Shown here piece after piece: positions 10,974 to 23,716 of a DNA stretch of 64,000 nt. The stretch covers positions 516,713 to 580,712 of the forward strand of contig JAYKAV010002973.1 of assembly GCA_035582835.1 (NCBI GenBank), in the 5' to 3' direction. Each line of letters begins with the position of its first letter. Position 1 is the stretch's first letter. The DNA comes from Phoebastria nigripes. Lineage: Eukaryota > Chordata > Aves > Procellariiformes > Diomedeidae. The notes beneath the pieces are model-generated. The model was given only the letters and a program-made list of their open reading frames with translations, was not told where the DNA came from and did no database searches. The translations under genes and the position numbers were made by a program.

Positions 10974-13932
10974 GCATGTAGAAAACATCTCCAGCTAATT
11001 ATGCTTCTCCTTCATACCCGTATTTTGTAAATAACCAGGGGACATACGTAGAGTCTCGATGCAACTGGGACTCGTCATCAGGTGAATAGCTACTAAACAG
11101 TTACTTGTTAAACTCCTATGCTTGACACTCTTGAATCAGTAAATATACAGCACAGGTGAAGAGATGAAAGTAACACAGAAACCTTGGTTTAGGTAATAGA
11201 ATAATAACCTGGGCATGTAGTAGAGANAGTTCATCTTGTTCAGATAACTTTCAAGTAAAATATGTTTTTGATCAATATTTTTTAAAGTGTCGCCTGGACA
11301 TTGTTTTNATTTTTTTCTTTAGATAACCCTGAATATTGAAAACAAAGGTGCTATAACTGAAATCTNACATATGATCTTCACTGAGGGTATAACCTGGCTT
11401 CCTTTATTTCTTTTTTTCTGGCTAAAACCAGACACCTTTATTCATGCAATTGTATACTAGAATACACTGGAAGGGGGTTGTTTGGTTTTTTGTTTTCCCT
11501 TTAAAGATCTCTTGTTTAAAAGTACTTGTACCATAAACATTTTTAGTTATCAGCATACTTAAGGTCTACTCTGTTGTGACTGACTTTCATTTTGCTTTGG
11601 ATCTCTTACACTTTCACTCAAGTCTCTATTTCAAATATTGAAATCAAAGTGGTCTGGGGAAAGGGTACATGGAGAGGAAACNGGTTCTTTTGTGCAGAAA
11701 ACAAAGATATATAAAAGTATATTAACATTTGCTATAAAATATTTAATTTTTTTTTAATACATATACCTTGGCACATGTGTTTATTTTTAAAAAAAGCACA
11801 ATTTATCACCNTGATAGAAAGTTTTACTGTAACTGCTGCATCAAGAAATTGTTTCATATATACCAGTTATCTTACACGTGTTTTTTCTCTNATGATACTA
11901 GCTTGTAAAGTATATTTAGTTTTTATTTAATATATTTGTGTTTCAGTGAACTCAAAAATACAGATTCTTTCAAACTAAATTTTGCAAAACCTGTCTTTGC
12001 ATGCAATGCATTTTTAACTCATACAATATTTTANAGTTCTTTTGGTTTGGTTTGGGTAGGTTTTTTCTTTTTTTCTTTTTTATTTTTTTTGCCCTTTCTC
12101 TCCAGGCACATGTAACTTCACTATTTTCTGTAGCATTTACTTCTTGAAGGTAGACTTCTCATTTCTCTCTGGAGATTAAGACATTTCGCAGTAGTTATAC
12201 GAAATAGTAATACAACCAAACTGATTTTACAGGCCTCTGGATTTATTTGATTTGATTTTTTCATTCCTTGGGGGATTTACATTTGACCCAACAGCTTATG
12301 ACACAGTTGAAAAGGCACCAAGCCTTGCAGATCTTCTGAGGTGTGACAAAACTGCTTGTACTTCTGTGGGTACAATACTGAGTTGAGTCATGTGCAACCA
12401 CCAGCGCACCATAATGCTTGTAATTGTCTAACACAATATATCTTGTACTTTGTGTTCACTTGTTTGTTCATGGAGTTAAGTGCTGCAACATTCGGTTTTG
12501 TATCTAGTATTTTGCACCCTTACTTTTCCTTTCCCTTTCCATTTTTCTTCCCTCTTCTTTTCTTTGGGATCCTGAGCTATTTCAATTTTTTAATTCCTCC
12601 AGAGACTACTATTAAATATTTTCCTGCATAGTAAAGTATCATGAACAGTTCTCTGCAAAGTCAATTTCTTGAATTTTACCATTTCAAACACACTTGAAAA
12701 GGCTCTAGTGCTCCCCACTTTTTATGGAATTAAAATTATGAAAGAGAGGTTTTAGTACTCTCTTTCTCCATCCCAAATTGGAAGTGTTTCAGGTTCTGGT
12801 TTTAGGTCTGACAATAACTATTTGAGTGACTACACTGTTTGCTGTCTTTCTTTGTGCCCTATGTTCTCTTCTTGCAATATGAGAATAATGACACATATTT
12901 TATCTAGAAATTGCTCATTGCCCTTCAGAGGTCACACAGTCACATGTGAGCATTATAAATAGACTTCAAGCCTACACAGTTATTTCCTTGTTTCCTTTAC
13001 CAAACAATACCACATAGTAATGTAATTACCTTCATCCTGGCCTACCTTAATTATTGTTATTGCTCAGCAGTGCTAAATGTCACGGCCATTTACATCTTTC
13101 TTGAATTTAATAAATTAAAATTTTTTCTATTGTGCTGTCTTGTGTCTGAGCTTTTAACCATGTTACTTTTTTATTTTTACAAGCTTTTACCACTAATATA
13201 GAGATGTAATCACGGACAATTCTAGATTCCATATAATTATAGATTTTATATTTACTATAAATGCCATGTTTTGTACATTATTATTTCCTAATGGGTGGAT
13301 AACAGCTCCATCCTTTCATGCTGAAATTGAATGTCATGGAGAATTGCATTATTCAGAATTTTTGTTTCTTTTTTTTTTTTTTTTTTTGGGGGGGGGGAAC
13401 AATCCCATTTTCTGTTTAACTGAAGAGCAGTTCTGCTGCCACTGCCACTGAGACTGGCAGTTTTGTTGCACCTTTAGAACTTAAGATACTCAAAAAAGCA
13501 TGACCTTGGGGCTTTTGCTTGTTTTCATGAGGTACATTAAGGAAACAAGAGAGAGATCTCAAAAGACGCAGAAAAGGTAAAGCAAGATGTATGACAAAGT
13601 CCATTAGGGTAAATTGTCTGATAAGAAAAGTTACAAAACTAAACAGAGCATACCTGTTTTCATAACACAAACCCCACTTGGTTTTTTTATGATAGATAAA
13701 ATAGATATCTTCTTAGAGAAAATCTTCAGATTAAAAAAAAAAAGTCCCAAGTATTCAAGTGCTCAAAAACAAAGCAGAATATATATTTGCTCTGTAACTA
13801 GCACAGTAAACAGAGTAGTTTTATATAAATGAATTTTTAAAATTACTTGGAAAAATATTTTTAATTTTAAAAGAATAAAAAAGGGAAGTATATGAAGGAA
13901 AATTCCGTAGAGAACAACTTCTTTACCTGTAA
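10974..13932. other. AT-rich DNA, no gene recognised
   Basis: No coding frame longer than background and no repeat family is recognised. There are T-rich low-complexity stretches near 12060-12090 and a pyrimidine-rich stretch near 12520-12560. A T19-G10 run is listed separately. Several single N bases are present (11226, 11308, 11366, 11682, 11811, 11892, 12034). Confidence 0.6.
13369..13397. repeat. T19-G10 homopolymer junction
   Basis: Nineteen T bases run straight into ten G bases. It is a simple low-complexity tract, prone to slippage and to sequencing error. Confidence 0.9.
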
Positions 13933-13937
13933 CTGAT
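13933..13937. repeat. Target-site duplication, left copy (CTGAT)
   Basis: CTGAT precedes the LTR at 13938 and is repeated directly after it at 14516-14520. A 5-bp duplication is what retroviral-type integration leaves, and it defines the element ends. Confidence 0.85.
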
Positions 13938-14515
13938 TGTCGTGGTTTAACCCCAGTCAGCAACTAAGCACTACACAGCCGCTCGCTCACTCCCCCTGCA
14001 GTGGGATGGGGGAGACAATCGGAAGGGTAAAAGTGAGAAAACTCATGGGTTGAGATAAAGACAGTTTAATAGGGAAAGCAAAAGCTGCATGCGCAAGCAA
14101 AGCAAAACAAGGAATTCATTCACTACTTCCCATCGGCAGGCAGGTGTTCAGCCATCTCCAGGAAAGCAGGGCTCCATCACACGTAACGGTGACTTGGGAA
14201 GACAAACGCCACCACTCTGAACATCCCCCCCCCTCCCCCCCCTCTTCCCCCAGCTTTATATACTGAGCATGACGTCACATGGTATGGAATACCCCATTGG
14301 CCAGTTGGGTTAGCTGTCCTGACTATGCTTTCTCCCAGCTTCTTGTGCACCTGGCAGAGCATGGGAAGCTGAAAAGTCCTTGACTAGTAGACTACTTAGC
14401 AACAACTAAAAACATCAGCATGTTATCAAGATTCTTTTCATACTGAATCCAAAACATAGCACTATACCAACTACTAGGAAAAAAAAATAACTCTATCCCA
14501 GCTGAAACCAGGACA
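13938..14515 (-). mobile_element. Solo LTR of an ERV, 578 bp
   Basis: Plus-strand ends are TGTCGTGGTTTAACC and AACCAGGACA, giving TG...CA termini flanked by a perfect 5-bp duplication (CTGAT). No internal viral sequence is attached, so this is a solo LTR left by LTR-LTR recombination. The functional sense is the minus strand: U3 start at 14515, CRE and TATA at 14277-14255, ATTAAA near 14067, and U5 ending at 13938. It is the best preserved member of this family in the window and the reference for the copies at 970-1556 and 29069-29228. An ERVL-like assignment rests on the 5-bp duplication and on memory of bird LTRs. Confidence 0.93.
14225..14277 (-). promoter_or_regulatory. LTR core promoter: CRE, TATA box and G-run block
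   Basis: On the minus strand the order is TGACGTCA (14277-14270, a perfect palindromic CREB/ATF site), then GTATATAAA (14263-14255, TATA box), then G runs of 5, 8 and 9 (14251-14225) just downstream of the TATA box, about where transcription would begin. The sister LTR at 970-1556 has TGACATCA and TATATA without the long G runs. Activity is inferred from layout only. Confidence 0.7.
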
Positions 14516-14520
14516 CTGAT
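14516..14520. repeat. Target-site duplication, right copy (CTGAT)
   Basis: Right-hand partner of the CTGAT at 13933-13937, directly after the GGACA end of the solo LTR. Confidence 0.85.
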
Positions 14521-17500
14521 TCAACACAGGGGATAAAAGATATCAAGGATCCCAGCCTGTCTCAATTATTTTTAGTCCCTTGGTCCAATTCTACTGGTGC
14601 TTCTGAACTTTGGTAGGGTTTTTATACCAATGGAGAAAGAGTATGGCAAGACTGTACCATGAACTTTCTTACTCTTAAGGGATGTCTTTTCTCTGTGAAG
14701 ACACAAAGCTATAGTGCCTGGGAATGATGTATATATGTCAGAAGAGAATTCGCCGAAGACAGGAAATCTTCTGCCAGTGATTTCCAGCTAGGTTATGGTT
14801 CATTTGTAGCAGCTGAGAGGCACAGTGGGATCATAACTATATTTGAGAATCTGGCACAATATTTCCCTGAGGTGTTTCCATTACTGAAGTAGCGGAACTA
14901 CTATACATTTTATATGTTCCATGATCTATTATAGCACTAGAAAACAAAACAAAAATATATGGAATGATGTTTTGTCTATTTATAGATATTTATAGGCATT
15001 ATTTATATTTACTGTACATATAATTTTTTTTCAAAACTTTCTGATAGTTCTTCACTGCATTATTCATACAAACTATGCTTTCTAAGAATAGCTCTTTGAG
15101 TTCACACCATCTAGCTATAAATGTCCTAATCTATAGAAGAGGCATGCTCTGTATGTACCAATGTATTTCTGGAAAGATTAGATTCATATTCCCCTCCCCC
15201 CCAGTGGAATGGTGTATATTTCTGCTAGTACTTAACAAGAACATAAGGCTGTTTTTTCATATTTTGAATACAGATTTACAGTATTCCAAGACACCAGCAT
15301 GTGTGGTAGAAACTCTCTACAGTGCACATTTTTCTTGGATTATTAATATTGACACTAACTTTAACATATTAGCAGAAAAAAACAATTTACAAAGAGCAGA
15401 ATAATTATACCAAAGAACCTTTCATTTTTTTTTTTTCTTCCTGAGGCTGGTTCCTACAGTGCTGTGTTATATATGTCTCAGAAATGTACATATAGCTATC
15501 TGATTTACAGATTCCCAGGCTTGATCAAAAGCTTTATTATATTTAATTAAAAAAAAGAAATACATATTTTCCATTCATTACAGAGGTATAATGATTAATA
15601 CTTTGTAAGACTATCTGGATAGCATATATTCATATTCCTTGAGGTACACATGAAACAGCTGCAAAGATGTGAAAAGCTTGTTTTACAGCAATGTAAAGCA
15701 TCTTATGAAATTCTCTGGCTATCAAAAAATGAAGTAATCATGTTATTACTTTTACTTATTCCTATTTAAAGCTTTCTGTTTGCATTTCTAACAGCTATCT
15801 TCCCTAAAGTAGAGATTTGGGTTTAGTTGGGATTTATGGCAGCATAAGGGAAAAAGCTGCCAGAAGTGATTTTAATCCATTAAAAGAAGCTTTATAAAAT
15901 GATGGAATCACAAATTACAGATGCCTTTTGCCAAGTATAACTTTTTTCTTATAATTAAATCCTAATGTACAGTTGTCCTTCTGTTATTTACTAAAAAGTC
16001 TAACTTTTATTTGTTTACTTTGCAGAATAGTTTTGCTCATTACTATTTAAGCTGTTAGTAGATAACAAATTAAGGCAATAAATATCTTATGAATAACATG
16101 CCATTCTAAGAAAGAAAAGGGTAAGAGAGGAATTTTTTTAAAACATAGTTCTAATCTCCTGTAAATTGCTGAGCTCTTCCTGAGAGTTGCTAAGCACCCT
16201 CAGCTGCCCCTGAAGTCAATGGGAGCTGTAAGTTCTCATGATCTCTTTAGCATCCTAGCCCTGAGCACCTGGTACTCTTACGCATCCCATTTGTCTAGGG
16301 CTTAAAAGAAGTCAGCTCCAAGCATTTGCTGACATTGCATTCTGTGCTGCAGTGTAGAGAAGGATGAGTGGCCTGTAAAAGAGCTAGTCTGAGCACTGGA
16401 AGCTGTTTAGCAGAAAGGCATTGGAAACTTAATTCCCTGAGGTACCTTTGGGTGTGTATCCTGCTTGTCACTAGCTGATTCTATGATGCTTCTATTAAAG
16501 CCAAAGGAAACCGATGCTACTTTCAGAGGCAAATGACTACACTAGCAGGATTTTTCTCATGAGGCAGGTAAGTCATTACAGTGAATGTCACAGCTGTGAA
16601 GGAGGTCTCACCTTACTGCTCAGGGGCTAACCAAAGCAGTTCACGGAGAACTACTCTTGCTCACCCTTTTTCCCAGGTGTTCCCTGAGAGATGACTGTTG
16701 GGGAGGTTGACTTCTAGTGTAGTGACAACCACCAGGAGGAGGTTCTCCTGTCATACAGTAAGTATATACCCAGTGACATACCAGGAGAGAGAAGAAAAAA
16801 TAGGAAAAACCTAGAGGCTGACTGCTAATTGTAAAATTATTCATGTGGTCTGCAGCTTACTTTCTCTCACTTTTCTGAAGAGGAAGAAGGTAACCAGCCC
16901 AGAGCATCCTATGTTATTTTATCAACAGAAGCTTATTTCAAGCTATGCCTTTACAGGAAAAATGTACTTCTGAGCACAGACTTACCTGTGCATCTCAGGG
17001 AAATGCATTAACCCTACTGCTTCCAGGGAGAACCTAGATGAAACTACACGGTGTAAGTAGTAAGTTCTGCCACATAGAAGTGCTGGGGCTGTGGTGTATG
17101 CATTTTGCCTACCAATGTTGAAACTCACTGTCTCATCTAGCTATAGTTCTTTAGTCATAGTCACTATCCAGGTTTTTAGACCTTGATTCTAAGGCTCACT
17201 TGCACTCAACAATGCAAGTGATATAGGTAGTTATCAACACAAGAATAAAAACCAAATCCAATTATTAAGAGAGAACAATAAAGAATGGATTGATCATGAA
17301 GAATTCTCATTTTGCTTTTTCTATTTTCTGTCTTTAAAATTGTCTTAAGCAGAAAAATAAATACCAACTCTTCTTATTAATGCTGATCAGGAAATTACTT
17401 GTTTTCACAGAACATAGTGATAAATTTTCCAGGCAATTTTCTTAAGAGAAAACTGTTTTCATTGTTACTTTTATTGTTGGAGGAGACAAAACAGAAAGCT

Positions 17501-20500
17501 TTTATCTTACAAAAGCAGATAATTTCAATGTCTGACTAATTTTTTGAAGGATTAAAACCCAATAAAACTCCCTTTCTTGTGTCTCTGTTTTATGGACATG
17601 ATCTGGGCAAATGAGNAACCTTACTAGGAAGAGATCCATTCTGGCATCTGGAAAAATTACACTGTCACTGAGAGAAATCAGTCCTCCATTTTTGTTTGTC
17701 ATTAGGCCCAGTGAGAACAAAAGCCCAGGTAAGAATAATGACATTCCTGACAATAAAATATGTATGTGTCTCACAAGAAAAAAAACGAGCTACAGAAATT
17801 CTTTTCTCCCTGGCCTTTCCATAAACAGATAGTTTTATATGATGTTAAACAGTATTTGTTTGTGATCACTAAGAAAGTCCCTCCTCTAAATATTGGGTAG
17901 GCATAATTTTATGCAGTATTTGTAATTGCTATGGAACTTATGGGTTTATTTTACTGCTCTGTTCAATTCTCTTATGTCTACCAAATTTCACAATTTTATA
18001 TAGATTTTGTAATATTCTCAGTTTCAGAAAACTCAAAGGAGAGATGAAACTTAAGTTATTCTAATTTTCTTTTGAATAACTTCATCAGTTATTGAGATTA
18101 TGTAGTAGTTCTGAAATTTTATTATTCTTCACTGAGCCTTCCTAGTCTCCACATAGACATTTTGTTAACCTTAATTATGGTTTTCAGTCATATGCAATGT
18201 GTTTTGTCTTTCTGAATTTGTTGTCAGACTGGAAAATGATACTTAGCTAATTGGTGACATCAGTGGTATATAGTCATGTTGCAGTCATGTTAAGTTGAGA
18301 ATTTTACTAATTATTATTCTTGTTATATATTTTATGTCATGCCTAGGGAAGCAATCAAATGACAAAGTGTGCGATAAAGGTAAATTACCATGAGGTCACT
18401 TAGGTTGTCCCTCAAAGAGGTAAAAAGTCTGTGCTGACTCTATAATTTACAAACCTGTATCACTATAACAGTTAATTAGGATATGTTACAAAACAGTAGG
18501 AGTATTTTCTCAAATAATAGCAATGCAAGGGTGGATGTGGCTTATACAACATTAAACTGGCAGGGACTAAATTGGTGATGACTTTCATGGAAAAACAAAT
18601 TAAAAATCCATAGCAACTAATAAACTCATTATTGAACTTTTTTATTTTTTTTACCTTCTGATTCCAATGGTTAAAAGAGTTTTATCAAATGTAATGTCTT
18701 TGCCACTGCGTTTGCAGAGTTGACCTCTTAGTATTCCACTGATTTGAAATAAATATTAGGAAGAAAAAGGCTACTAATACTAAAGGTCACCCTTGGCTCA
18801 AAAGCCAGGCTACAAGCTTGAAAAAGATTTCAAACAGTTAGATTAGAAATTAGAGTCTAAAATAGNATTTCATAAGGACTACAGGGGGTAAAAACAATAT
18901 TAAAACTAATATGACTACCCCCCCATAATAATGACTATAAGTCAAAAAAGCCACATCATTTTTCTAGCACTATTATGATTCCTAGAGCTCCAGCACATGT
19001 AGTAATTCTGGATAAAATCGTACAACAAGCAATGATTTGAAATCAGTACATACTGTCTTTCATAATTTTAATTGTCATATCAAAAAGCCTTTAAATGATA
19101 GCAGTAAAATCAGCCACTCAGTGAGTCACAGTGGAAAACATTTGTTTATCTGAACTGAATTATATTTCATTTTTGTTTCAGTCTCAACATTTCTTTCCTT
19201 ATGCTTTAACATTATATGAAGCTTCAGGTTAATTTTTAATTAATTCTAAAATTGATTAATTCAGGTCCCGGTTCATCAAAAATGTTCCTTGAATTTTAAA
19301 GCAGATCTTGAATTCTTGGTACTTTTGTTCTGTAGCAGCTTCTAGGTGCCTGAATTTATATACTTGAAAGAAGAGAGGGTTAATCATAATGATATTCTGG
19401 TTCTTGCCTTTAAGTAACTTTTGGTTAATTTAGACAATTCTGGGACACTAGGGTATAATGAACAGAAATGACATCCAAAAAGCACAGTGCCGTACAAGCT
19501 CATAAGGCTTTCATAAATAACATCAGCAACTATTGCAGACTTACTCTTTTATCTAATTAATGGGCTATGCATGCCTGGAATGACTAGCCTTTCACATTTT
19601 CATTCTGTTAGTTTTCTAATACGATATATGAGATGAAAATACATTACACATCTTATTATGACTGTTTTGCCTGTGGGAAAAGAAAGTAATTGCATGCATT
19701 TTGGTCAAACTTATCAAGTAAGTAGAAATGAAAGATACTTGTTTGTAGCACAAGGAAGTTCTACTCCAAAACTAAGCGACCATTACAATTGCACATATTT
19801 CTTCTGCTTCTTTTCTTTAAGAGCAACCAGTAGTAACAACAGAAATGTTCTTCATTCATTTTAAGCCAGGAAAAAGACAAAGAGTGTTCTAGTGGCTTAG
19901 TCTATAACTTGCTGGTCAGATAATCTTAGTTTAATTCTTTGCTGTGCTATGGATTCTCTCTGTTACCTGGTGTAAATTGTCTAGATATTTAAGAGTGAGT
20001 AAATGCCTAATAATGCAGATTTTAGCCTTTGATAACTGCTTTGGGAATAAGATACATGATAATTATCTAGTCTGTTCAGTGACACAGTTTCCCGAAGCCT
20101 TTGACATAAAAGAACATTGCTCAGCTCAGCCCCTTTCCCAGCCTTTCCATGTGGAAATGCACACTGCAAGGTCTATGTAATATCCCGCAGGCAATAAAAG
20201 CCTACTCTGCCTTCACTCTGAGATAACTGGAAGATGTGTTGCTATTTTTGTATGGCACAGTGTTTAAACTCCACCAGAGAGACGGACTTGCTAACATAAG
20301 CTAAGCACTGCAGCAGTTACTCTAAGTGGTTCCTGAAGAGATTGGTGCATATGGCTAGCTTATGTCTGTCTTCAGAGAACATCCCCTCAAATGTATGAGT
20401 CAGTACAGCATATTTTCACAGCCCAAACACATTTTTTTTTAACAGACAGCCTATACATATATTGGTATGTATGTGTGTGTGAGACAAAATTCCAAAGCTT

Positions 20501-20591
20501 AAAACCAAGCTATGAACTTTACTGAATGTGCACTGTTGAAGTAAGTTCAAAACCCTTCGTTCACCAAAATACAGTACCATTGTTGTAAGTT
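14521..20591. other. AT-rich DNA, no gene recognised
   Basis: Six kilobases without a recognisable gene. The longest frame (15075-15404, 109 codons) has no family resemblance and biased composition. The stretch at about 16165-16300 contains CTGAAGTCAATGGGAGCTG, a phrase I associate with an old amniote interspersed repeat; this is weak. A perfect 8-bp-stem inverted repeat (CACTTGCA/TGCAAGTG) sits at 17197-17220. A short TG-rich run is near 20466-20482. Confidence 0.55.
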
Positions 20592-22009
20592 ATAGAATCA
20601 TTGAATCATTAAGGTTGGAAAAGACCTCTAAGATCATTGAGTCCAACTGTCAACCCAACACCACCATGCCCACTAAACCATGTCCCTAAGCGCCNCATCT
20701 ACANGTCTTTTAAATACTGCCAGGCATGGGGACTCCACCACTTCCCTGGGCAGCCTGTTCCAATGCTTAACCACTCTTTCAGGAAAGACATTTTTCCTAA
20801 TGTCCAATCTAAACCTCCCCTGGCACAACTTGAGGCCACTTCTTCTTGTCCTATCGCTAGTTATTTGGCAGAAGAGACCAACAGCCCCCTTGCTGCAACC
20901 TCCTTTCAGGTAGTTGTACAGCATGATAAGGTCTCCCCTCAGCTTCCTCTTCTCCAGACTAAACAACCCCAGTTCCCTCAGCTGCTCCTCATATGACTTG
21001 TTCTCCAGACCCTTCACCAGCTTCGTTGCCCTCCTCTGGACACGCTCCAGCACCTCAATGTCCTTCTTGTAGTGAGGGGCCCAAAACTGAACACAGTATT
21101 CGAGGTGCGGCCTCACCAGTGCCAAGTACAGGGGCACAATCACTTCCCTACTCCTGCTGGCCACACTCTTTCTGATACAGGCCAGGATGCCGTTGGCCTT
21201 CTTGGCCACCTGGGCACACTGCGGGCTCATATTCAGCCGGCTGTCAACCAGCACCCCCAGGTCCTTTTCCTGTGGACAGCTTTCCAGCCACTCTTCCCCC
21301 AGCCTGTAGCGTTGCATGGGGTTGTTGTGGCCCAAGTGCAGGACCCGGCACTTGGCCTTGTTGAACCTCATGCAGTTGGCCTCAGCCCATCGATCCAGCC
21401 TGTCCAGGTCCCTCTGCAGAGCCTTCCTACCCTCGAGCAGATCGACACTGCCGGCCAGCTTGGTGTCNTCTGCAAACTTACTGAGGGAGCACTCAATCCC
21501 CTCATCCAGATCGTTAATAAAGATATTGAACAAGACCGGCCCCAAAACGGAGCCCTGGGGGATACCGCTCGTGACCGGCCACCAAGTGGATTTCACTCCA
21601 TTCACCACAACTCTCTGGGCCCGGCTGCCCAGCCAGTTTTTTAGCCAGTGAAGAGTATACCTGTCTAAGCTGTGAGCCACCAGCTTCTCTAGGAGAATGC
21701 TGTGGGAGACAGTGTCGAAGGCTTTACTGAAGTCCAGGTAGACCACATCCACAGCCTTTCCCTCATCCACTAGGCGGGTCACCTGGTCCTAGAAGGAGAT
21801 GAGGTTGGTCAAGCAGGACCTGCCTTTCATGAACCCGTGCTGGCTGGGCCTGATCCCCTGGTTGTCCCACACGTGGCTTGCAAGCGCCCTCAAGATGAAC
21901 CGCTCCATAATCTTCCCCGGCACCGAGGTCAGGCTGACAGGCCTGTAGTTCCCCGGGTCCTCCTTTCGGCCCTTCTTGTAGATGGGNGTCACATCGGCAA
22001 GCCTCCAAG
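20592..22009 (-). mobile_element. CR1 LINE, longest copy in the window
   Basis: Reading on the minus strand, the copy begins mid-gene at about 22009 (5' truncation) and ends in the 3' tail AATGATTCAATGATTCTAT at 20592. It contains the RT palm, the C-terminal region and the 3' untranslated end, about 1.4 kb in all. Compared with the other copies it has few indels, so it is probably among the younger CR1 insertions here. It shares its 3' end subfamily with the fragment at 54893-55192. N bases at 20694, 20704, 21467 and 21987 fall inside it. Confidence 0.95.
20673..21992 (-). pseudogene. CR1 reverse transcriptase, interrupted by one stop
   Basis: A single reading frame runs from about 21992 to 20673 with one in-frame TAG at 21789-21791. 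Before the stop are [20 protein letters not shown] and [18 protein letters not shown], conserved RT fingers segments. After it, counting from the Met at 21782: YLDFSKAFD at residues 15-23 with the first catalytic Asp at 17; [19 protein letters not shown] at residues 73-91; and the F-A-x-D box at 103-106. In that box the first Asp of the catalytic pair is unresolved, because the codon is GAN (N at 21467; Asp or Glu). The C-terminal region ([50 protein letters not shown]) follows to the end. It would copy CR1 RNA into the chromosome; truncation and the stop make this copy inactive. Confidence 0.9.
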
Positions 22010-23716
22010 TTCATTCATTTCAACAGCAACTTATAACAGTTACCTGGCACATTCTCAGGCAAAGCGGCAAAGTATTTCCCCCAAACTCTCTCTGTTTTGC
22101 AAGCAAAGGAATTATCTTCTAATCTGAAATTTATGTTCGTTGGAGAGGAGAGGAGACTGCGAAAAGGACAACTTTATGTGACAGGCAATCTCATTTGACA
22201 TCAGTGCTGTGCTGTGTACAACCACTGGTTGTGATCACTGGTATACAGAATAAAGTTCTTACGACTTTTCTGCAGCGCTTATTAATTTGTTTCACCAGCT
22301 GGTTTATATCTGTCTCGTTATGCTTTACGCTACCACACATTCTTTCAACCTTTTTGTTTGTTATTACAAGCAGGCTACTTCATTGGTAACATCCTGCAAT
22401 TTAATAACTCAGTATGATTCAGACTATGCCTGCATAGTCTTTTTCAAAAGCTGTTATAACACTTTCGTTCTGATTTCCTGGGGTTTTTGGATGGTTTGGA
22501 TTGTGGTAATGGGACCAAAAATTAGGAGCACTTCAGTTTAAACCTCCAACAGTAGACATTTGAGACCAGAATGTGTTTAATCTGATTTATTATAGATGCT
22601 TATGTAAGAATAATATTAATCTTTTTCAGGAAATGTTTATTTATCTCCAAAGAAAAAGATGGTTAATCAACTTGTAAATGAGTAAATTATTACACTTGTG
22701 CATCAACTTCACTCATATGTCTAAATTGAAACTGAATTACAAATTTCTTGAACTCCTGTTCCCCAGATTGAACCTTATTAGACATCGCTATGGTACTAGA
22801 GGTGTAGCAACCTTTCAAAAATAGATTTGATGTGCATCACCATTTACCTAGATGTAATATTTTCTTCTAAAAATATCTCAGTGAAGGGAATATTATCAGT
22901 TAGAATGAGTAAATAAGAATCCAAAATTTTCCTCTTTTCTGTGTAATCCTCAGGGGTTCCCTTGCCTTGTCTGCTCAACAAGTCTATCAGATACCAGACA
23001 TAATGACTAATTCTTAATCTTCATGCTTATAATCATATTTAATTTTTTTTATTTTTTTTTTTATTTTTTTTTAAGATTTTAAATCCACGAAAGGCTTTTC
23101 TTCTGTTCTTTGAGGTTTTTTTCCTCCCTTCTTTTTTTTTATTTTTTTTTAAGATTTTAAATCCACGAAAGGCTTTTCTTCTGTTCTTTGAGGTTTTTTT
23201 CCTCCCTTCTTATTAGGTGCAATTTGCTCCTACAACTCTGCAATAAACATTTTAGAAATTACTGAAGGTAGATATATTCTGGTAATAACCTTAACAATTG
23301 TTTGTGTAATTTTATTTTTTTCATGAAAAAACACAAAGTAGCTATTGAAAAAAGATTACAAATCAAATAGCTTAATTACATATATCCATTCTATAAGCAC
23401 CTTTGGTAGACAAATTGCATCAAGATTTAAATTTAGAGTTGCTTTAAATTAGTATATTTTTCTTGATGTTAGTTGGTCTTAAATGTTAGAGATGTTACTT
23501 ATGTTTCTAAAAAGTAGGAAATACTGAATTTCAAAGCTATTATGTCTTATGATAAATGAAATTCATAACTTCACTAAAGTGAATTTTTTTTTGGTCAAAT
23601 TAAATTATTTGGTGACATGTCCTTCATTCCTATATACTGTGATTCTTGTGAAATAAGTGAAGGTAGGTCTATGATACTCCCTATTGAGCTCAAAGTACTC
23701 TCCTTTATTTCCTACT
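22010..23716. other. AT-rich DNA with one tandem duplication
   Basis: No gene is recognised. The frame at 22195-22541 is hydrophobic and AT-driven. The only structured item is the 78-bp duplication listed separately. Confidence 0.6.
23055..23210. repeat. 78-bp tandem duplication, two copies
   Basis: The unit (T/A-rich lead, AAGATTTTAAATCCACGAAA, GGCTTTTCTTCTGTTC, CCTCCCTTCT end) occurs twice with AAGATT at 23073 and at 23151, a period of 78. The two unique parts look identical, so the duplication is recent or an assembly artefact. Confidence 0.92.

Noticed and set aside
15075..15404. 109-codon plus-strand ORF
   Set aside because: No recognisable motif and AT-driven residue use; an isolated frame of this size is expected by chance in 64 kb.
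16165..16300. Possible ancient amniote interspersed repeat (CTGAAGTCAATGGGAGCTG)
   Set aside because: Only one short phrase feels familiar; borders and family cannot be shown from this sequence alone.
21072..21651. Plus-strand ORFs of 190 and 111 codons
   Set aside because: Antisense shadows of the CR1 reverse-transcriptase frame on the minus strand.
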